From contig DCMG01000076.1 in NCBI GenBank assembly GCA_002321335.1, positions 2,255-26,118 on the forward strand: DNA of 23,864 bases, in the 5' to 3' direction. Position 1 is the first letter of the stretch. Every line of letters begins with the position of its first letter. Origin of the DNA: Bacteroidales bacterium UBA1628. Lineage in GTDB: Bacteria > Bacteroidota > Bacteroidia > Bacteroidales > UBA932. This document shows positions 16,404-23,864 of the stretch, piece after piece. Made by a program: the position numbers and the translations under genes. The notes under the pieces were generated by a model. The model had not been told where the DNA came from and made no database searches. It worked only from the letters and a program-made list of their open reading frames with translations.

Positions 16404-18473
16404 ATGAACAGAATACTCAAATACTTATCAGTCATCGCATTGCTGGTTCTCTCCGCTTGCGGTGACATGAACATCCCGCCAAAGAACACGGTCACGGATG
16501 ATGACCTGCTGACCTCTTCAAAGGGAATGCAGATCTACCTGGCAAGGCTCTACAGCCAGATGCCGTGGGAGGACTTCAAGTATATGGCCCAGTGGGGCTT
16601 CGAGTTCAACGGCTGGCTCGGCACCCTCGGAATCGACGGATGCGGAGAGGCGATGAACAGGGACGATGTCTTCGAGACTTTCAGGAGCGAGAGGACTCCG
16701 TTCTGGAAGCAGGCTTTTGTCCTTCTGCATGATGCCAACCACCTGATCGAGTCCCTTCCTGAATATGGAGGCAACTTCTCGGCGGTCGAGATGAATCACT
16801 ATCTCGGCCAGGCCTATTTCGTCAGGGCATACACATTCTACCAGATGGCTCGTCGTTTCGGCGGAATCCCGCTTGTCACACAGACAATAGCCTATCCTGC
16901 CGAGGCAGACAAGCTCGAAGTAGCAAGATCCTCAGAGGAAGATACTTGGGATCAGATATGCAAGGATTTCGACACCGCTGCCGAACTGCTTCCTGAAACC
17001 TCTTCGATGCAGGGTCTGCCGAACAAGTACGCGGCTCTGGCTTTCAAGGCTGAGGCCATGCTCTACGCCGGTTCCGTCGCCAAGTACAACGACACTGTCA
17101 CCGGCCGTCTCACCGGAGTCGGCTCGAAGACCGGCGTGAGGGTGATCGGATTCGACAGCGACAAGGCGGCGGCCGCCTCGCAGAGATATTTCTCAGAGGC
17201 CTACAAGGCCGCTCGCGAGGTGATGAAGAGCGGAAGATATTCACTTTACAAGAAAAAGTGGAGCGCGACCGACCGTGAGGCGCAATACCAGAACATGGTG
17301 GACATGTTCAGTGATGTGAGCAGCCCGGAGAACATCCTCGTGAAGGAATATTCATACCCTTCCCTCACCCACGGCCTGGATGCATACAGCTCGCCTTTCA
17401 TATTCAGAGATCCGCTTTGCTCGGGTTCCTGCCCTTCGCTTGATTTCGTGGAATTGTTTGACGGGTTCGACCGCTATGCAGATGGCACCATCCGCGTGAC
17501 CGACGGTGCGTCCAACACTCAGGGACATTACCTGATGTACGACACCACGATGGATTTCTTCAAGAACGCCGAACCACGCCTGAGGGCTTACGTGATCCTG
17601 CCGGGCGACATATTCCGCAACGTCGAGATCGAGATCCGCGCCGGAATCTACACCGGAGAGACCCCAGTCTCCCCTCTTTGGTCAGACTATTCCTACAGCA
17701 GAGCCACCCAGAATTACTATCAGCTCCTTCCGCAGTTCGGCAAGACTCTCTTCATGAGCGCCAACGCACTCGCGACACAGCCTGTGATGGAAGTGGATGG
17801 AGTTAAGATGACTCCTGCCGGAGCCAACGGGCCTTTCTACAACACGCAGGACAACGAGGCAAACCTTTCCGGATTCTACCTCAGGAAATATCTCAACCCG
17901 GATCCGGCCTACATACGAGGGGAGGGCAAGTCGGCGCAGCCGTTCATCCTGATGCGTTATGCAGACGTGCTCCTCGCTGCCGCAGAGTCTGCAGTAGAAC
18001 TTTCCATCGCCGGAGCGCCTTGCCCTGTCGAGGGCGACAACATGCTTTCTGTCGCCTCACAGGCCATCAGGGACATCCGTGAAAGAGCCGGAGCCGATGC
18101 CTTGGCAAGTAATCTGAGCGGTGACATCGAGAGCCGGAACATCGTCCGAAGGGAAAGAAGAAAGGAACTCGCCCTTGAACACAAGACCAAATGGGACGTA
18201 AGGCGCTGGCGGGTACAGCATTATGATGCCCGTGACGATTTCTGGGGAGAGCACAGGGAAGGCTACGCCTCAAGAACCGGTGCTGACGGAGAGTACCGTC
18301 TCAGAGGCCTCTATCCGTTCTACAGTTCCAGGGAGCATAAGTATTTCTTCGATGCCAACTTCCAGATGACCAGAGAGATGCGACTGCTTTACAGCGCCAC
18401 GGACTACTACTTTGAGATTCCAAGCGGCGAAGTCGCGAAGAGTCCAGTCATCGACCAGCAACCAAACAGATAA
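16404..18473 (+). CDS. SusD-like outer-membrane glycan-binding lipoprotein
   Basis: SusD proteins cap the SusC barrel and bind the glycan. This 689-residue copy has a lipoprotein signal (LVLSAC, Cys19) and the helical TPR-type SusD fold: ANHLIESLPEYGG near 110-122, GQAYFVRAYTFYQMARRFGGIPLV near 134-157, then KYAALAFKAEAMLYAGSVAKYND near 208-230. The C-terminal RagB/SusD part has YADVLLAAAESAVE and IRRERRKELALEHKTKWDVRRWR-like features (the latter read as NIVRRERRKELALE). It is somewhat longer than the usual 500-600 residues. It lies 11 nt behind susC and 6 nt ahead of the DUF3823 gene. Confidence 0.96.
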   Translation: MNRILKYLSVIALLVLSACGDMNIPPKNTVTDDDLLTSSKGMQIYLARLYSQMPWEDFKYMAQWGFEFNGWLGTLGIDGCGEAMNRDDVFETFRSERTPFWKQAFVLLHDANHLIESLPEYGGNFSAVEMNHYLGQAYFVRAYTFYQMARRFGGIPLVTQTIAYPAEADKLEVARSSEEDTWDQICKDFDTAAELLPETSSMQGLPNKYAALAFKAEAMLYAGSVAKYNDTVTGRLTGVGSKTGVRVIGFDSDKAAAASQRYFSEAYKAAREVMKSGRYSLYKKKWSATDREAQYQNMVDMFSDVSSPENILVKEYSYPSLTHGLDAYSSPFIFRDPLCSGSCPSLDFVELFDGFDRYADGTIRVTDGASNTQGHYLMYDTTMDFFKNAEPRLRAYVILPGDIFRNVEIEIRAGIYTGETPVSPLWSDYSYSRATQNYYQLLPQFGKTLFMSANALATQPVMEVDGVKMTPAGANGPFYNTQDNEANLSGFYLRKYLNPDPAYIRGEGKSAQPFILMRYADVLLAAAESAVELSIAGAPCPVEGDNMLSVASQAIRDIRERAGADALASNLSGDIESRNIVRRERRKELALEHKTKWDVRRWRVQHYDARDDFWGEHREGYASRTGADGEYRLRGLYPFYSSREHKYFFDANFQMTREMRLLYSATDYYFEIPSGEVAKSPVIDQQPNR

Positions 18474-18479
18474 GGAAGT

Positions 18480-19286
18480 ATGAAAAGAATAATATACTCA
18501 ATGATGGCCGCAATGGCTCTCACATCCTGCTCATTGTTTGAGCTGGACAACTACGACGCTCCATCTGAGACAATTTACGGAAGCGTGACTGACGTGAACA
18601 CAGGAGCTCCGGTCCTTACCGACCAAGGTTCGGAAGGAATCAGGGTTCGTCTCATCGAAACCAGCTGGGAAGGCAATGTCACCCCACAGGATTTCAACTG
18701 CATGGCTGACGGGACATTCCGGAACACCAAGATGTTCGAGGCGGACTACAATGTACGTGTTGACGGGCCGTTCATCCCTATCATGCTGGAGACCGAAGAC
18801 GGAACCGTCATTTCAAACGGGACCAAAGATGTGCATATAAAAGGCAAGACAGAGGTAAACTTCCAGGTGCAGCCGTTCCTCAACGTGGAGTTTGTCGGCT
18901 CACCGATGGTCAGCGGAGGAAAGATCACGGCGAGAGTGAAGGTCACAAGGGCCACAACTCGTGATGAAATCCGCAAAGCGATGGAGCCGACAGGTTTCTG
19001 GAAGGAAAGCATGGCCAACGTCACGGACATCCAACTATTTGTAAGCCAGTCATCCAGTGTCGGCTACAGAGCCAGAGACAACCGCTGGTCCAGTGAACTG
19101 ACATATTCAGGACAGGCGTTCGAGAAACTTCTTGGGACGAACGTGACCATCAAGTCGAACGGAACATTGCCTTCCGGCAGGAAGGTTTTTGTGCGCGCGG
19201 CGGCAAGAATCAACTTCGACACGCCTGTCGGAAGCGGCACAAGGCGATGGAACTATTCCGAACCAGTGGAAATTGATGTACCTTAG
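18480..19286 (+). CDS. DUF3823-type surface lipoprotein, probable glycan-binding
   Basis: The 268-residue product carries a lipobox (ALTSC, Cys17) with acidic residues just after (SLFELDNYD), then a beta-sandwich domain that resembles DUF3823 (APSETIYGSVTDVNTGAPVLTDQG, RLIETSWEGNVTPQDFNCMADGTFRNTKMFEADY split over residues 28-95) and a second beta-rich domain (about 130-265). Family members sit directly after SusD in many Bacteroidota PULs and are thought to be auxiliary surface glycan-binding proteins. No enzyme motif is seen. Placement between SusD (6 nt) and GH92 (18 nt) fits that role for a mannan ligand, which is inference. Confidence 0.82.
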   Translation: MKRIIYSMMAAMALTSCSLFELDNYDAPSETIYGSVTDVNTGAPVLTDQGSEGIRVRLIETSWEGNVTPQDFNCMADGTFRNTKMFEADYNVRVDGPFIPIMLETEDGTVISNGTKDVHIKGKTEVNFQVQPFLNVEFVGSPMVSGGKITARVKVTRATTRDEIRKAMEPTGFWKESMANVTDIQLFVSQSSSVGYRARDNRWSSELTYSGQAFEKLLGTNVTIKSNGTLPSGRKVFVRAAARINFDTPVGSGTRRWNYSEPVEIDVP

Positions 19287-19304
19287 CGGAAATATTCAGA
19301 ATAG

Positions 19305-21545
19305 ATGAAAATCAAATCAATATATTTGGCCGTGGCGTTGACAGCCGTGGCGTGCGGATCTCCGGAGAAGCCTCACATGGAGGAACCGGTGGATTATGTG
19401 AATCCGCTTATGGGCACCGCGTCAACCTACGAGCTTTCAACCGGCAACACTTACCCCGCCATCGCCCTGCCGTGGGGAATGAATTTCTGGACTCCGCAGA
19501 CTGGAGCCAACGGAGATGGATGGACGTACACATATTCCTCCACAAAAATCAGAGGCTTGAAGCAGACGCACCAGCCAAGCCCATGGATCAACGACTACGG
19601 TTCATTCTCAATCATGCCGGTGACCACAGGACCCATCTATGACGAGGAAGGTCGGCAGAGTTGGTTCTCACACAAGGCCGAGACCGCGAAGCCTTACTAT
19701 TATCAGGTTTATCTCGCCGAGCACGATGTGATCGCCGAGCTAGCTCCTACCGAAAGGGCGGCGACGTTCAGACTCACCTACCCGGAAAAAGAGATGTCCT
19801 ACCTGGTGGTGGACGCCTACAACGGAGGTCATGCTGAAGTCTTGACAGACAAGAATATGATCGTGGGGTACTCCACGGCGAATCACGGTGGAGTGACGGA
19901 GAATTTCCGGAATTGGTTCGTGGTGGCCTCCGACACCCCTTTCGAGACCCAAACCATTGACGGACACATCGCCATGGTAGGATTCAAGACGGTCAAAGGG
20001 CAGAAAGTCAACCTCAAGGTCGCATCCTCATTCATCAGCCATGAACAGGCCGAATTGAACCTCAACGAATTGTCCGGCAAGTCATTCGAAGAGATAGCCG
20101 AGGACGGACGGGCAAGATGGAACGAGGTGCTCGGACGAATTGCAGTCGAGGATGACAACATTGATAATCTGCGCACATTCTACTCCTGCCTCTACCGTTC
20201 TGTACTGTTTCCCCGCGACCTGTCCGAGATCAACGCCGACGGCGAAAGGGTTCACTACAGCCCTTACGACGGGGCAGTCCACAAAGGCTATCTGTTCGGC
20301 GACACCGGTTTCTGGGACACGTTCAGATGCCTGTTCCCGCTCCTTAACCTCGTCTATCCTGACGAGAATGTAAAGATGCAGGAAGGTTTGGTCAACGCCT
20401 GGAAGGAAAGCGGATTCCTGCCGGAATGGTCAAGTCCGGGTCACAGGGGATGTATGGTAGGAAACAACTCCGCGTCAGTGGTGGCCGACGCATGGATCAA
20501 AGGCCTTCGCGGCTACGATGCGGAAGAACTCTGGAAAGCCGTCACCCACGGAGCTCACGCTGTTCACCAGGAGGTAAGCTCGACAGGCCGCCTTGGTTGG
20601 GAATATTACGACAGCCTCGGCTACGTCCCTTGCGATGTCGGCATCAACGAGAACGCAGCGAGGACACTTGAATATTCCTACGACGACTGGTGCATCTACC
20701 AGTTCGGGAAGGCTCTGGGCCGCAGTGAGGAAGAGCTCGCACCATACGCCAAGGCTGCTTTCAACTACAAGAACCTCTACGACCCTGAGTACAAATTGAT
20801 GGTCGGAAAGAACGCCGACGGCTCGTTCGAGAGGCCGTTCAGTCCTCTTAAATGGGGCGGGAACTTCACGGAAGGCAACAGTCTGCACTACACGTGGTCA
20901 GTGTTCCACGACCCTCAGGGTCTGATCGACCTGATGGGAGGAGACGAAGCCTTCGCCGGACAGCTAGACAGCATATTCACAATTCCTCCGGTGTTCGACG
21001 ACAGTTACTACGGCTTCCCTATACACGAGATCAGGGAGATGCAGGTGATGAATATGGGGAATTACGCACACGGCAACCAGCCTATCCAGCACATGCTCTA
21101 CCTCTACGACTGGTGCGGCCAGCCTTGGAAGGCGCAGCAGCGGATCCGCGAGGTGATGGACAAATTCTACAACTCCAACTTCGACGGCTACTGCGGAGAC
21201 GAGGACAACGGACAGACTTCCGCATGGTACGTCTTCTCCGCCCTCGGATTCTATCCAGTATGCCCTGGATCCAATGAATATGCGATCGGAACTCCACTGT
21301 TCAAGAAGGTTACGATAAATCTTCCGGACGGGAAAAAGATTAGCCTTGACGCGCCTGACAACTCGAAAGACAACTTCTACATCAAAGATCTGAGACTCAA
21401 CGGGAAAGATTGGAACCGGAATTATTTCCGCCACGAAGACCTTGCCGGTGGAGCGAAAATTACGTATCTTGTGGGGTCTGAACCTGACACGGTCAGAGGT
21501 ACCGCGAAGGAGGACAGACCATATTCATACACTAATGAAAATTAA
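19305..21545 (+). CDS. GH92 alpha-mannosidase lipoprotein, probably alpha-1,2-specific
   Basis: GH92 enzymes are calcium-dependent inverting exo-alpha-mannosidases. This 746-residue member has a lipobox (AVAC, Cys17), the N-terminal beta-sandwich (NPLMGTASTYELSTGNTYPA from residue 33) and the (alpha/alpha)6 catalytic domain with NFTEGNSLHYTWSVFHD, IHEIREMQ, YAHGNQPIQHMLYLY and GDEDNGQTSAWYVFSALGF. From memory of BT3990, whose acid Glu533, specificity residues His584-Glu585 and base pair Asp642/Asp644 are known, the counterparts here are Glu523, His574-Glu575 and Asp632/Asp634, with identical spacing. His-Glu retention suggests alpha-1,2 activity. The family role is to strip side-chain mannose so GH76 and GH125 can reach the backbone. 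It ends 4 nt before the chosen GH125 start. Confidence 0.93.
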   Translation: MKIKSIYLAVALTAVACGSPEKPHMEEPVDYVNPLMGTASTYELSTGNTYPAIALPWGMNFWTPQTGANGDGWTYTYSSTKIRGLKQTHQPSPWINDYGSFSIMPVTTGPIYDEEGRQSWFSHKAETAKPYYYQVYLAEHDVIAELAPTERAATFRLTYPEKEMSYLVVDAYNGGHAEVLTDKNMIVGYSTANHGGVTENFRNWFVVASDTPFETQTIDGHIAMVGFKTVKGQKVNLKVASSFISHEQAELNLNELSGKSFEEIAEDGRARWNEVLGRIAVEDDNIDNLRTFYSCLYRSVLFPRDLSEINADGERVHYSPYDGAVHKGYLFGDTGFWDTFRCLFPLLNLVYPDENVKMQEGLVNAWKESGFLPEWSSPGHRGCMVGNNSASVVADAWIKGLRGYDAEELWKAVTHGAHAVHQEVSSTGRLGWEYYDSLGYVPCDVGINENAARTLEYSYDDWCIYQFGKALGRSEEELAPYAKAAFNYKNLYDPEYKLMVGKNADGSFERPFSPLKWGGNFTEGNSLHYTWSVFHDPQGLIDLMGGDEAFAGQLDSIFTIPPVFDDSYYGFPIHEIREMQVMNMGNYAHGNQPIQHMLYLYDWCGQPWKAQQRIREVMDKFYNSNFDGYCGDEDNGQTSAWYVFSALGFYPVCPGSNEYAIGTPLFKKVTINLPDGKKISLDAPDNSKDNFYIKDLRLNGKDWNRNYFRHEDLAGGAKITYLVGSEPDTVRGTAKEDRPYSYTNEN

Positions 21546-21549
21546 CACA

Positions 21550-23061
21550 ATGAAACGCACATTACTTCTGGCTTCGGCCATATTCATGCTCAGCAGTGCT
21601 TTGACGCAGGCCAAGGCCCCGGTTGCGGTGGTTCGGCAGGCCCACCAACCGGTCGCTGTGGTTCGACAGGCTCACCAACCGGTCGAAGCGACTTCCACCA
21701 ACAGCACAAAGGACTACGAGTCGCAGCGTCCGGCTCCGGAAAACAGGCTTTTCCGCTCCGAGGCCGTAGAGGACAAGATCACCCAGATGCAGGGCATTCT
21801 GAAGAACCCGCGCCTCGCATGGATGTTCGCCAACTGCTACCCTAACACTCTGGACACCACCGTGCATTTCGGCAAAGACGAGAACGGCAACTTCAAGACG
21901 TTCGTCTATACCGGTGACATCCACGCCATGTGGCTCAGGGACTCCGGAGCGCAGGTCTGGCCATACATCCAGCTTGCCAACCAGGACGAGCATCTCAAGA
22001 ATATGCTAGCGGGAGTGATCAACTGCCAGTTCTCGCTTATCTGCCTGGATCCATACGCGAACGCGTTCAACGAAGGCCCTACCGGCAGCGAATGGGAATC
22101 CGATCTGACGGACATGAACCCTTACGACCACGAGCGCAAATGGGAGATCGACTCCCACTGCTACCCTATCCGCCTCGCCTACCAGTACTGGAAGGTGACC
22201 GGCGACGACTCAGTCTTCGGTGAGACATGGCTGAAATCCATCCAGGCTACCCTCAAGACGTTCAAGGAGCAGCAGCGCAAGGACGGTCCGGGGCCTTACA
22301 GATTCGCAAGGAAGACTGACCGCCAGTTCGACACCAAGTCCAATGACGGACGTGGCAACCCTGTGAAACCTGTCGGCCTGATCGCATCGGCTTTCCGCCC
22401 GTCCGACGACGCCACGATGTTCGAGTTCCTTATTCCGTCCAACTTCTTTGCCGTCACCTCATTGCGCAAGGCGGCAGAGATTCTCACTGAAGTAAACCAC
22501 AACAAGAAACTTGCGAAGGAGTGCCAAGACCTCGCCGCCGAAGTCGAGAAGGCTCTCCACGAATATGCCATCGTGAACCATCCGAAATACGGCAAGATTT
22601 TCGCCTTCGAGGTGGACGGTTTCGGCAACCAGCTGATGATGGACGACGCCAACGTTCCGAGCCTCCTTGCGATGGCCTATCTCGGTGACATTGACGTAAA
22701 TGACCCGATCTACCAGAATACCCGAAGATTCGTCTGGAGCGAGGACAATCCTTACTTCTTCAAGGGCAAGGCCGGAGAAGGAATCGGCGGCCCGCACATC
22801 GGCTACGACTACATCTGGCCTATGAGCATCATGATGAAAGCCTTCACATCCCAGGACGACAAGGAGATCAAATGGTGCATCGAGACCCTGATGAAGACCG
22901 ACGCCGGAACAGGATTCATGCACGAGTCCTTCCACAAGGACAACCCGTACAAGTTCACCCGCGCCTGGTTCGCATGGCAGAACACCCTCTTCGGCGAGCT
23001 GATCATCCATCTTGTTGACACCGGCAAGATCGACCTCCTGAACTCAATCAAAGTCAAGTGA
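21550..23061 (+). CDS. GH125 exo-alpha-1,6-mannosidase
   Basis: GH125 enzymes release mannose from non-reducing alpha-1,6-linked ends by inversion. The 503-residue product has the hallmarks FVYTGDIHAMWLRDSGAQV (about 117-135), KWEIDSHCYPIRL (197-209), FRPSDD with the likely acid among Asp286-287, and MHESFHKDNP with Glu459 as likely base; the acid-base spacing is close to that remembered for characterised members. The start at 21550 gives a clean signal peptide (MKRTLLLASAIFMLSSALTQA); an in-frame ATG at 21535 would overlap GH92 by 11 nt and is possible, while an ATG at 21442 lies deep in GH92. No lipobox is present, so it is probably periplasmic. Just after the signal peptide lies an odd in-frame repeat insert (21619-21680). 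Last hydrolase of the operon. Confidence 0.93.
   Translation: MKRTLLLASAIFMLSSALTQAKAPVAVVRQAHQPVAVVRQAHQPVEATSTNSTKDYESQRPAPENRLFRSEAVEDKITQMQGILKNPRLAWMFANCYPNTLDTTVHFGKDENGNFKTFVYTGDIHAMWLRDSGAQVWPYIQLANQDEHLKNMLAGVINCQFSLICLDPYANAFNEGPTGSEWESDLTDMNPYDHERKWEIDSHCYPIRLAYQYWKVTGDDSVFGETWLKSIQATLKTFKEQQRKDGPGPYRFARKTDRQFDTKSNDGRGNPVKPVGLIASAFRPSDDATMFEFLIPSNFFAVTSLRKAAEILTEVNHNKKLAKECQDLAAEVEKALHEYAIVNHPKYGKIFAFEVDGFGNQLMMDDANVPSLLAMAYLGDIDVNDPIYQNTRRFVWSEDNPYFFKGKAGEGIGGPHIGYDYIWPMSIMMKAFTSQDDKEIKWCIETLMKTDAGTGFMHESFHKDNPYKFTRAWFAWQNTLFGELIIHLVDTGKIDLLNSIKVK
21619..21680 (+). repeat. Two tandem 30-nt REP-like units inside the GH125 gene
   Basis: Units at 21619-21648 and 21649-21678 agree at 26 of 30 positions, and a third copy begins (CCGGTCGA at 21679). 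Each encodes PVAVVRQAHQ in the GH125 frame. Unit ends can pair (CCGGT with ACCGG; inner TGGT with ACCA), so each forms a hairpin around TCGACAGGCTC. From memory, TTCGACAGGCTCACCAACC-like elements are dispersed repeats in Bacteroidota genomes. As the insert is in phase, it just lengthens the linker between signal peptide and catalytic domain. Confidence 0.7.
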
Positions 23062-23168
23062 TGTCACTCTTTTGCCGCGACCATGCATAAATGCGTCACG
23101 CCGACGGCTCTTCGCATCATCCTGAATTTGTCGTAGATCATCATAATATCAAAAGACTATCCACATTC

Positions 23169-23543
23169 ATGAAATTCATCGGGAATATTCTTTGGCTCGT
23201 TTTGGGAGGTCTGCTGGTCTCCCTCGGCTACTTCATCGCTGGGCTGCTTTACTGCGTGACCATCATCGGCATCCCATTCGGGTATCAATTGTGGAAGTTC
23301 GGAGTATTCTCGCTGTGGCCGTTCGGAACGGACGTTGTGGACGGTGACAACGCTGGAGGATGCCTCAGCATATTCATGAATGTACTTTGGATTCTGCTGG
23401 GATGGTGGGAGATCGCGGCGACGCACCTAGTCTTCGGACTGATCTGTTGCATCACGATAGTCGGCATCCCGTTCGGTCTCCAGCATTTCAAGATGGCACT
23501 GCTTTCTGCCTTGCCGTTCGGCAAGACATTCAGAAAAGTTTAA
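23169..23543 (+). CDS. YccF-family inner-membrane protein
   Basis: The 124-residue protein contains two YccF domains in tandem: LVLGGLLVSLGYFIAGLLYC ending in TIIGIPFGYQLWKFGVFSLWPFG (about 8-57) and a second ending in TIVGIPFGLQHFKMALLSALPFG (about 73-120), separated by a short polar loop (TDVVDGDNAGGC). Each has hydrophobic membrane-spanning helices. Start at 23169 (MKFIGNILW) is preferred over an in-frame ATG at 23091, whose 26 extra residues are polar and unlike the family. Function is not established. It lies 107 nt past the GH125 stop; this gap shows no clear terminator or promoter, so read-through from the PUL is possible but unproven. Confidence 0.88.
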   Translation: MKFIGNILWLVLGGLLVSLGYFIAGLLYCVTIIGIPFGYQLWKFGVFSLWPFGTDVVDGDNAGGCLSIFMNVLWILLGWWEIAATHLVFGLICCITIVGIPFGLQHFKMALLSALPFGKTFRKV

Positions 23544-23572
23544 GGTGGCGCTTTACCATATTCAATGGCGGA

Positions 23573-23864
23573 ATGACAAGCAAGGAGAGTATTGACAAAG
23601 AATACGCTTCCCTGTCCGACAAGATTCGCTTTGACGATGAGAGCATCGACAGGACGGATCTTGCGGACATTGTGACCAATGTCGCGCGGATGGCGGCATT
23701 ATCGAGAAGCGCTGCCGCGGTCTATGACAGCACTCGCCTGGAGCATATTTATGAATCCCCGGCGCACAAGGACCGTTTCAAGGGTGAAGACGGGACGTAC
23801 AGCGAGATAATCATCCACCCTGAAGACTATGTGGCTGTCATAAAGAATGCGATCTCCGCCATGA
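23573..23864 (+). CDS. Start of an unknown protein, possibly a PAS/LuxR-type regulator
   Basis: An ATG at 23573 opens a frame that stays open to the window edge (97 codons), 29 nt after the yccF stop. The visible sequence begins MTSKESIDKEYASLSDK, has a helix (LADIVTNVARMAALSRSAAA) and a stretch VYDSTRLEHIYESPAHKDRF followed by IIIHPEDYVAVIKNAIS. That pattern (short strands, then an HPEDY motif) recalls the PAS-like N-terminal domain of Bacteroidota LuxR-family regulators. The DNA-binding end would be outside the window, so this is a tentative reading. Confidence 0.5.
   Translation, partial: MTSKESIDKEYASLSDKIRFDDESIDRTDLADIVTNVARMAALSRSAAAVYDSTRLEHIYESPAHKDRFKGEDGTYSEIIIHPEDYVAVIKNAISAM

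Noticed and set aside
21069..21083. GNQP instead of GNEP in GH92 as a lost catalytic residue
   Set aside because: The catalytic and specificity residues map elsewhere (Glu523, His574-Glu575, Asp632/634), and GNQP seems a normal variant.
21589..21593. Lipobox in GH125
   Set aside because: The signal peptide region contains no cysteine, so lipidation is not supported.
23062..23168. Terminator at the end of the PUL
   Set aside because: No stem followed by a T-run could be found by eye in this gap.

Overview
The window comes from a member of the Bacteroidota, most likely order Bacteroidales. The main signs are a SusC/SusD pair in a polysaccharide utilisation locus (PUL), promoters with the Bacteroides-type TTTG / TAnnTTTG boxes, few strong Shine-Dalgarno sequences, and lipoproteins whose cysteine sits at residue 17-24. 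Genus cannot be fixed from the sequence alone.

Left part (1-2929), housekeeping, all on the minus strand: a PfkB-family sugar kinase, rpsO (ribosomal protein S15) with a clear promoter, an intrinsic terminator, and pnp (polynucleotide phosphorylase, running off the left edge). The gap between kinase and rpsO holds two TTTGTCCGG hairpins.

Middle (2930-7208): an A+T-richer island on the plus strand carries a complete DUF1016/YhcG-type PD-(D/E)XK nuclease gene overlapped by a second, truncated DUF1016 gene. Two related 37-nt hairpins flank it. Next to the left hairpin lies a decayed fragment that aligns with the inside of the neighbouring pspC gene, so the island sits between a live pspC copy and a dead duplicate. 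To the right is a minus-strand operon, pspC (short) - padR - pspC (long), probably an envelope-stress or membrane-homeostasis module, with a recognisable promoter.

Right part (7209-23061): an alpha-mannan PUL. Eight tightly spaced plus-strand genes may form one transcript: a lipoprotein with two carboxypeptidase-regulatory-like domains, GH76 endo-alpha-1,6-mannanase, SusC, SusD, a DUF3823 lipoprotein, GH92 alpha-mannosidase and GH125 exo-alpha-1,6-mannosidase make up the seven identified members (9871-23061), with yccF following at a larger gap. The logic is that GH76 cuts the alpha-1,6 backbone outside the cell, SusC/SusD and the lipoproteins bind and import fragments, and GH92 and GH125 trim side chains and the remaining backbone. 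Divergent from the operon is an 831-residue regulator of unusual design: signal peptide, LamG-like domain, kelch-type propeller, one membrane helix, then a cytoplasmic SARP-type DNA-binding and BTAD module. It looks like a one-protein transmembrane sensor-regulator in place of the usual hybrid two-component system or ECF sigma/anti-sigma pair. The intergenic region holds helically phased TTAAYC direct repeats that could be its operators.

Right edge: a YccF-family membrane protein, then the start of a gene that may encode a PAS/LuxR-type regulator.
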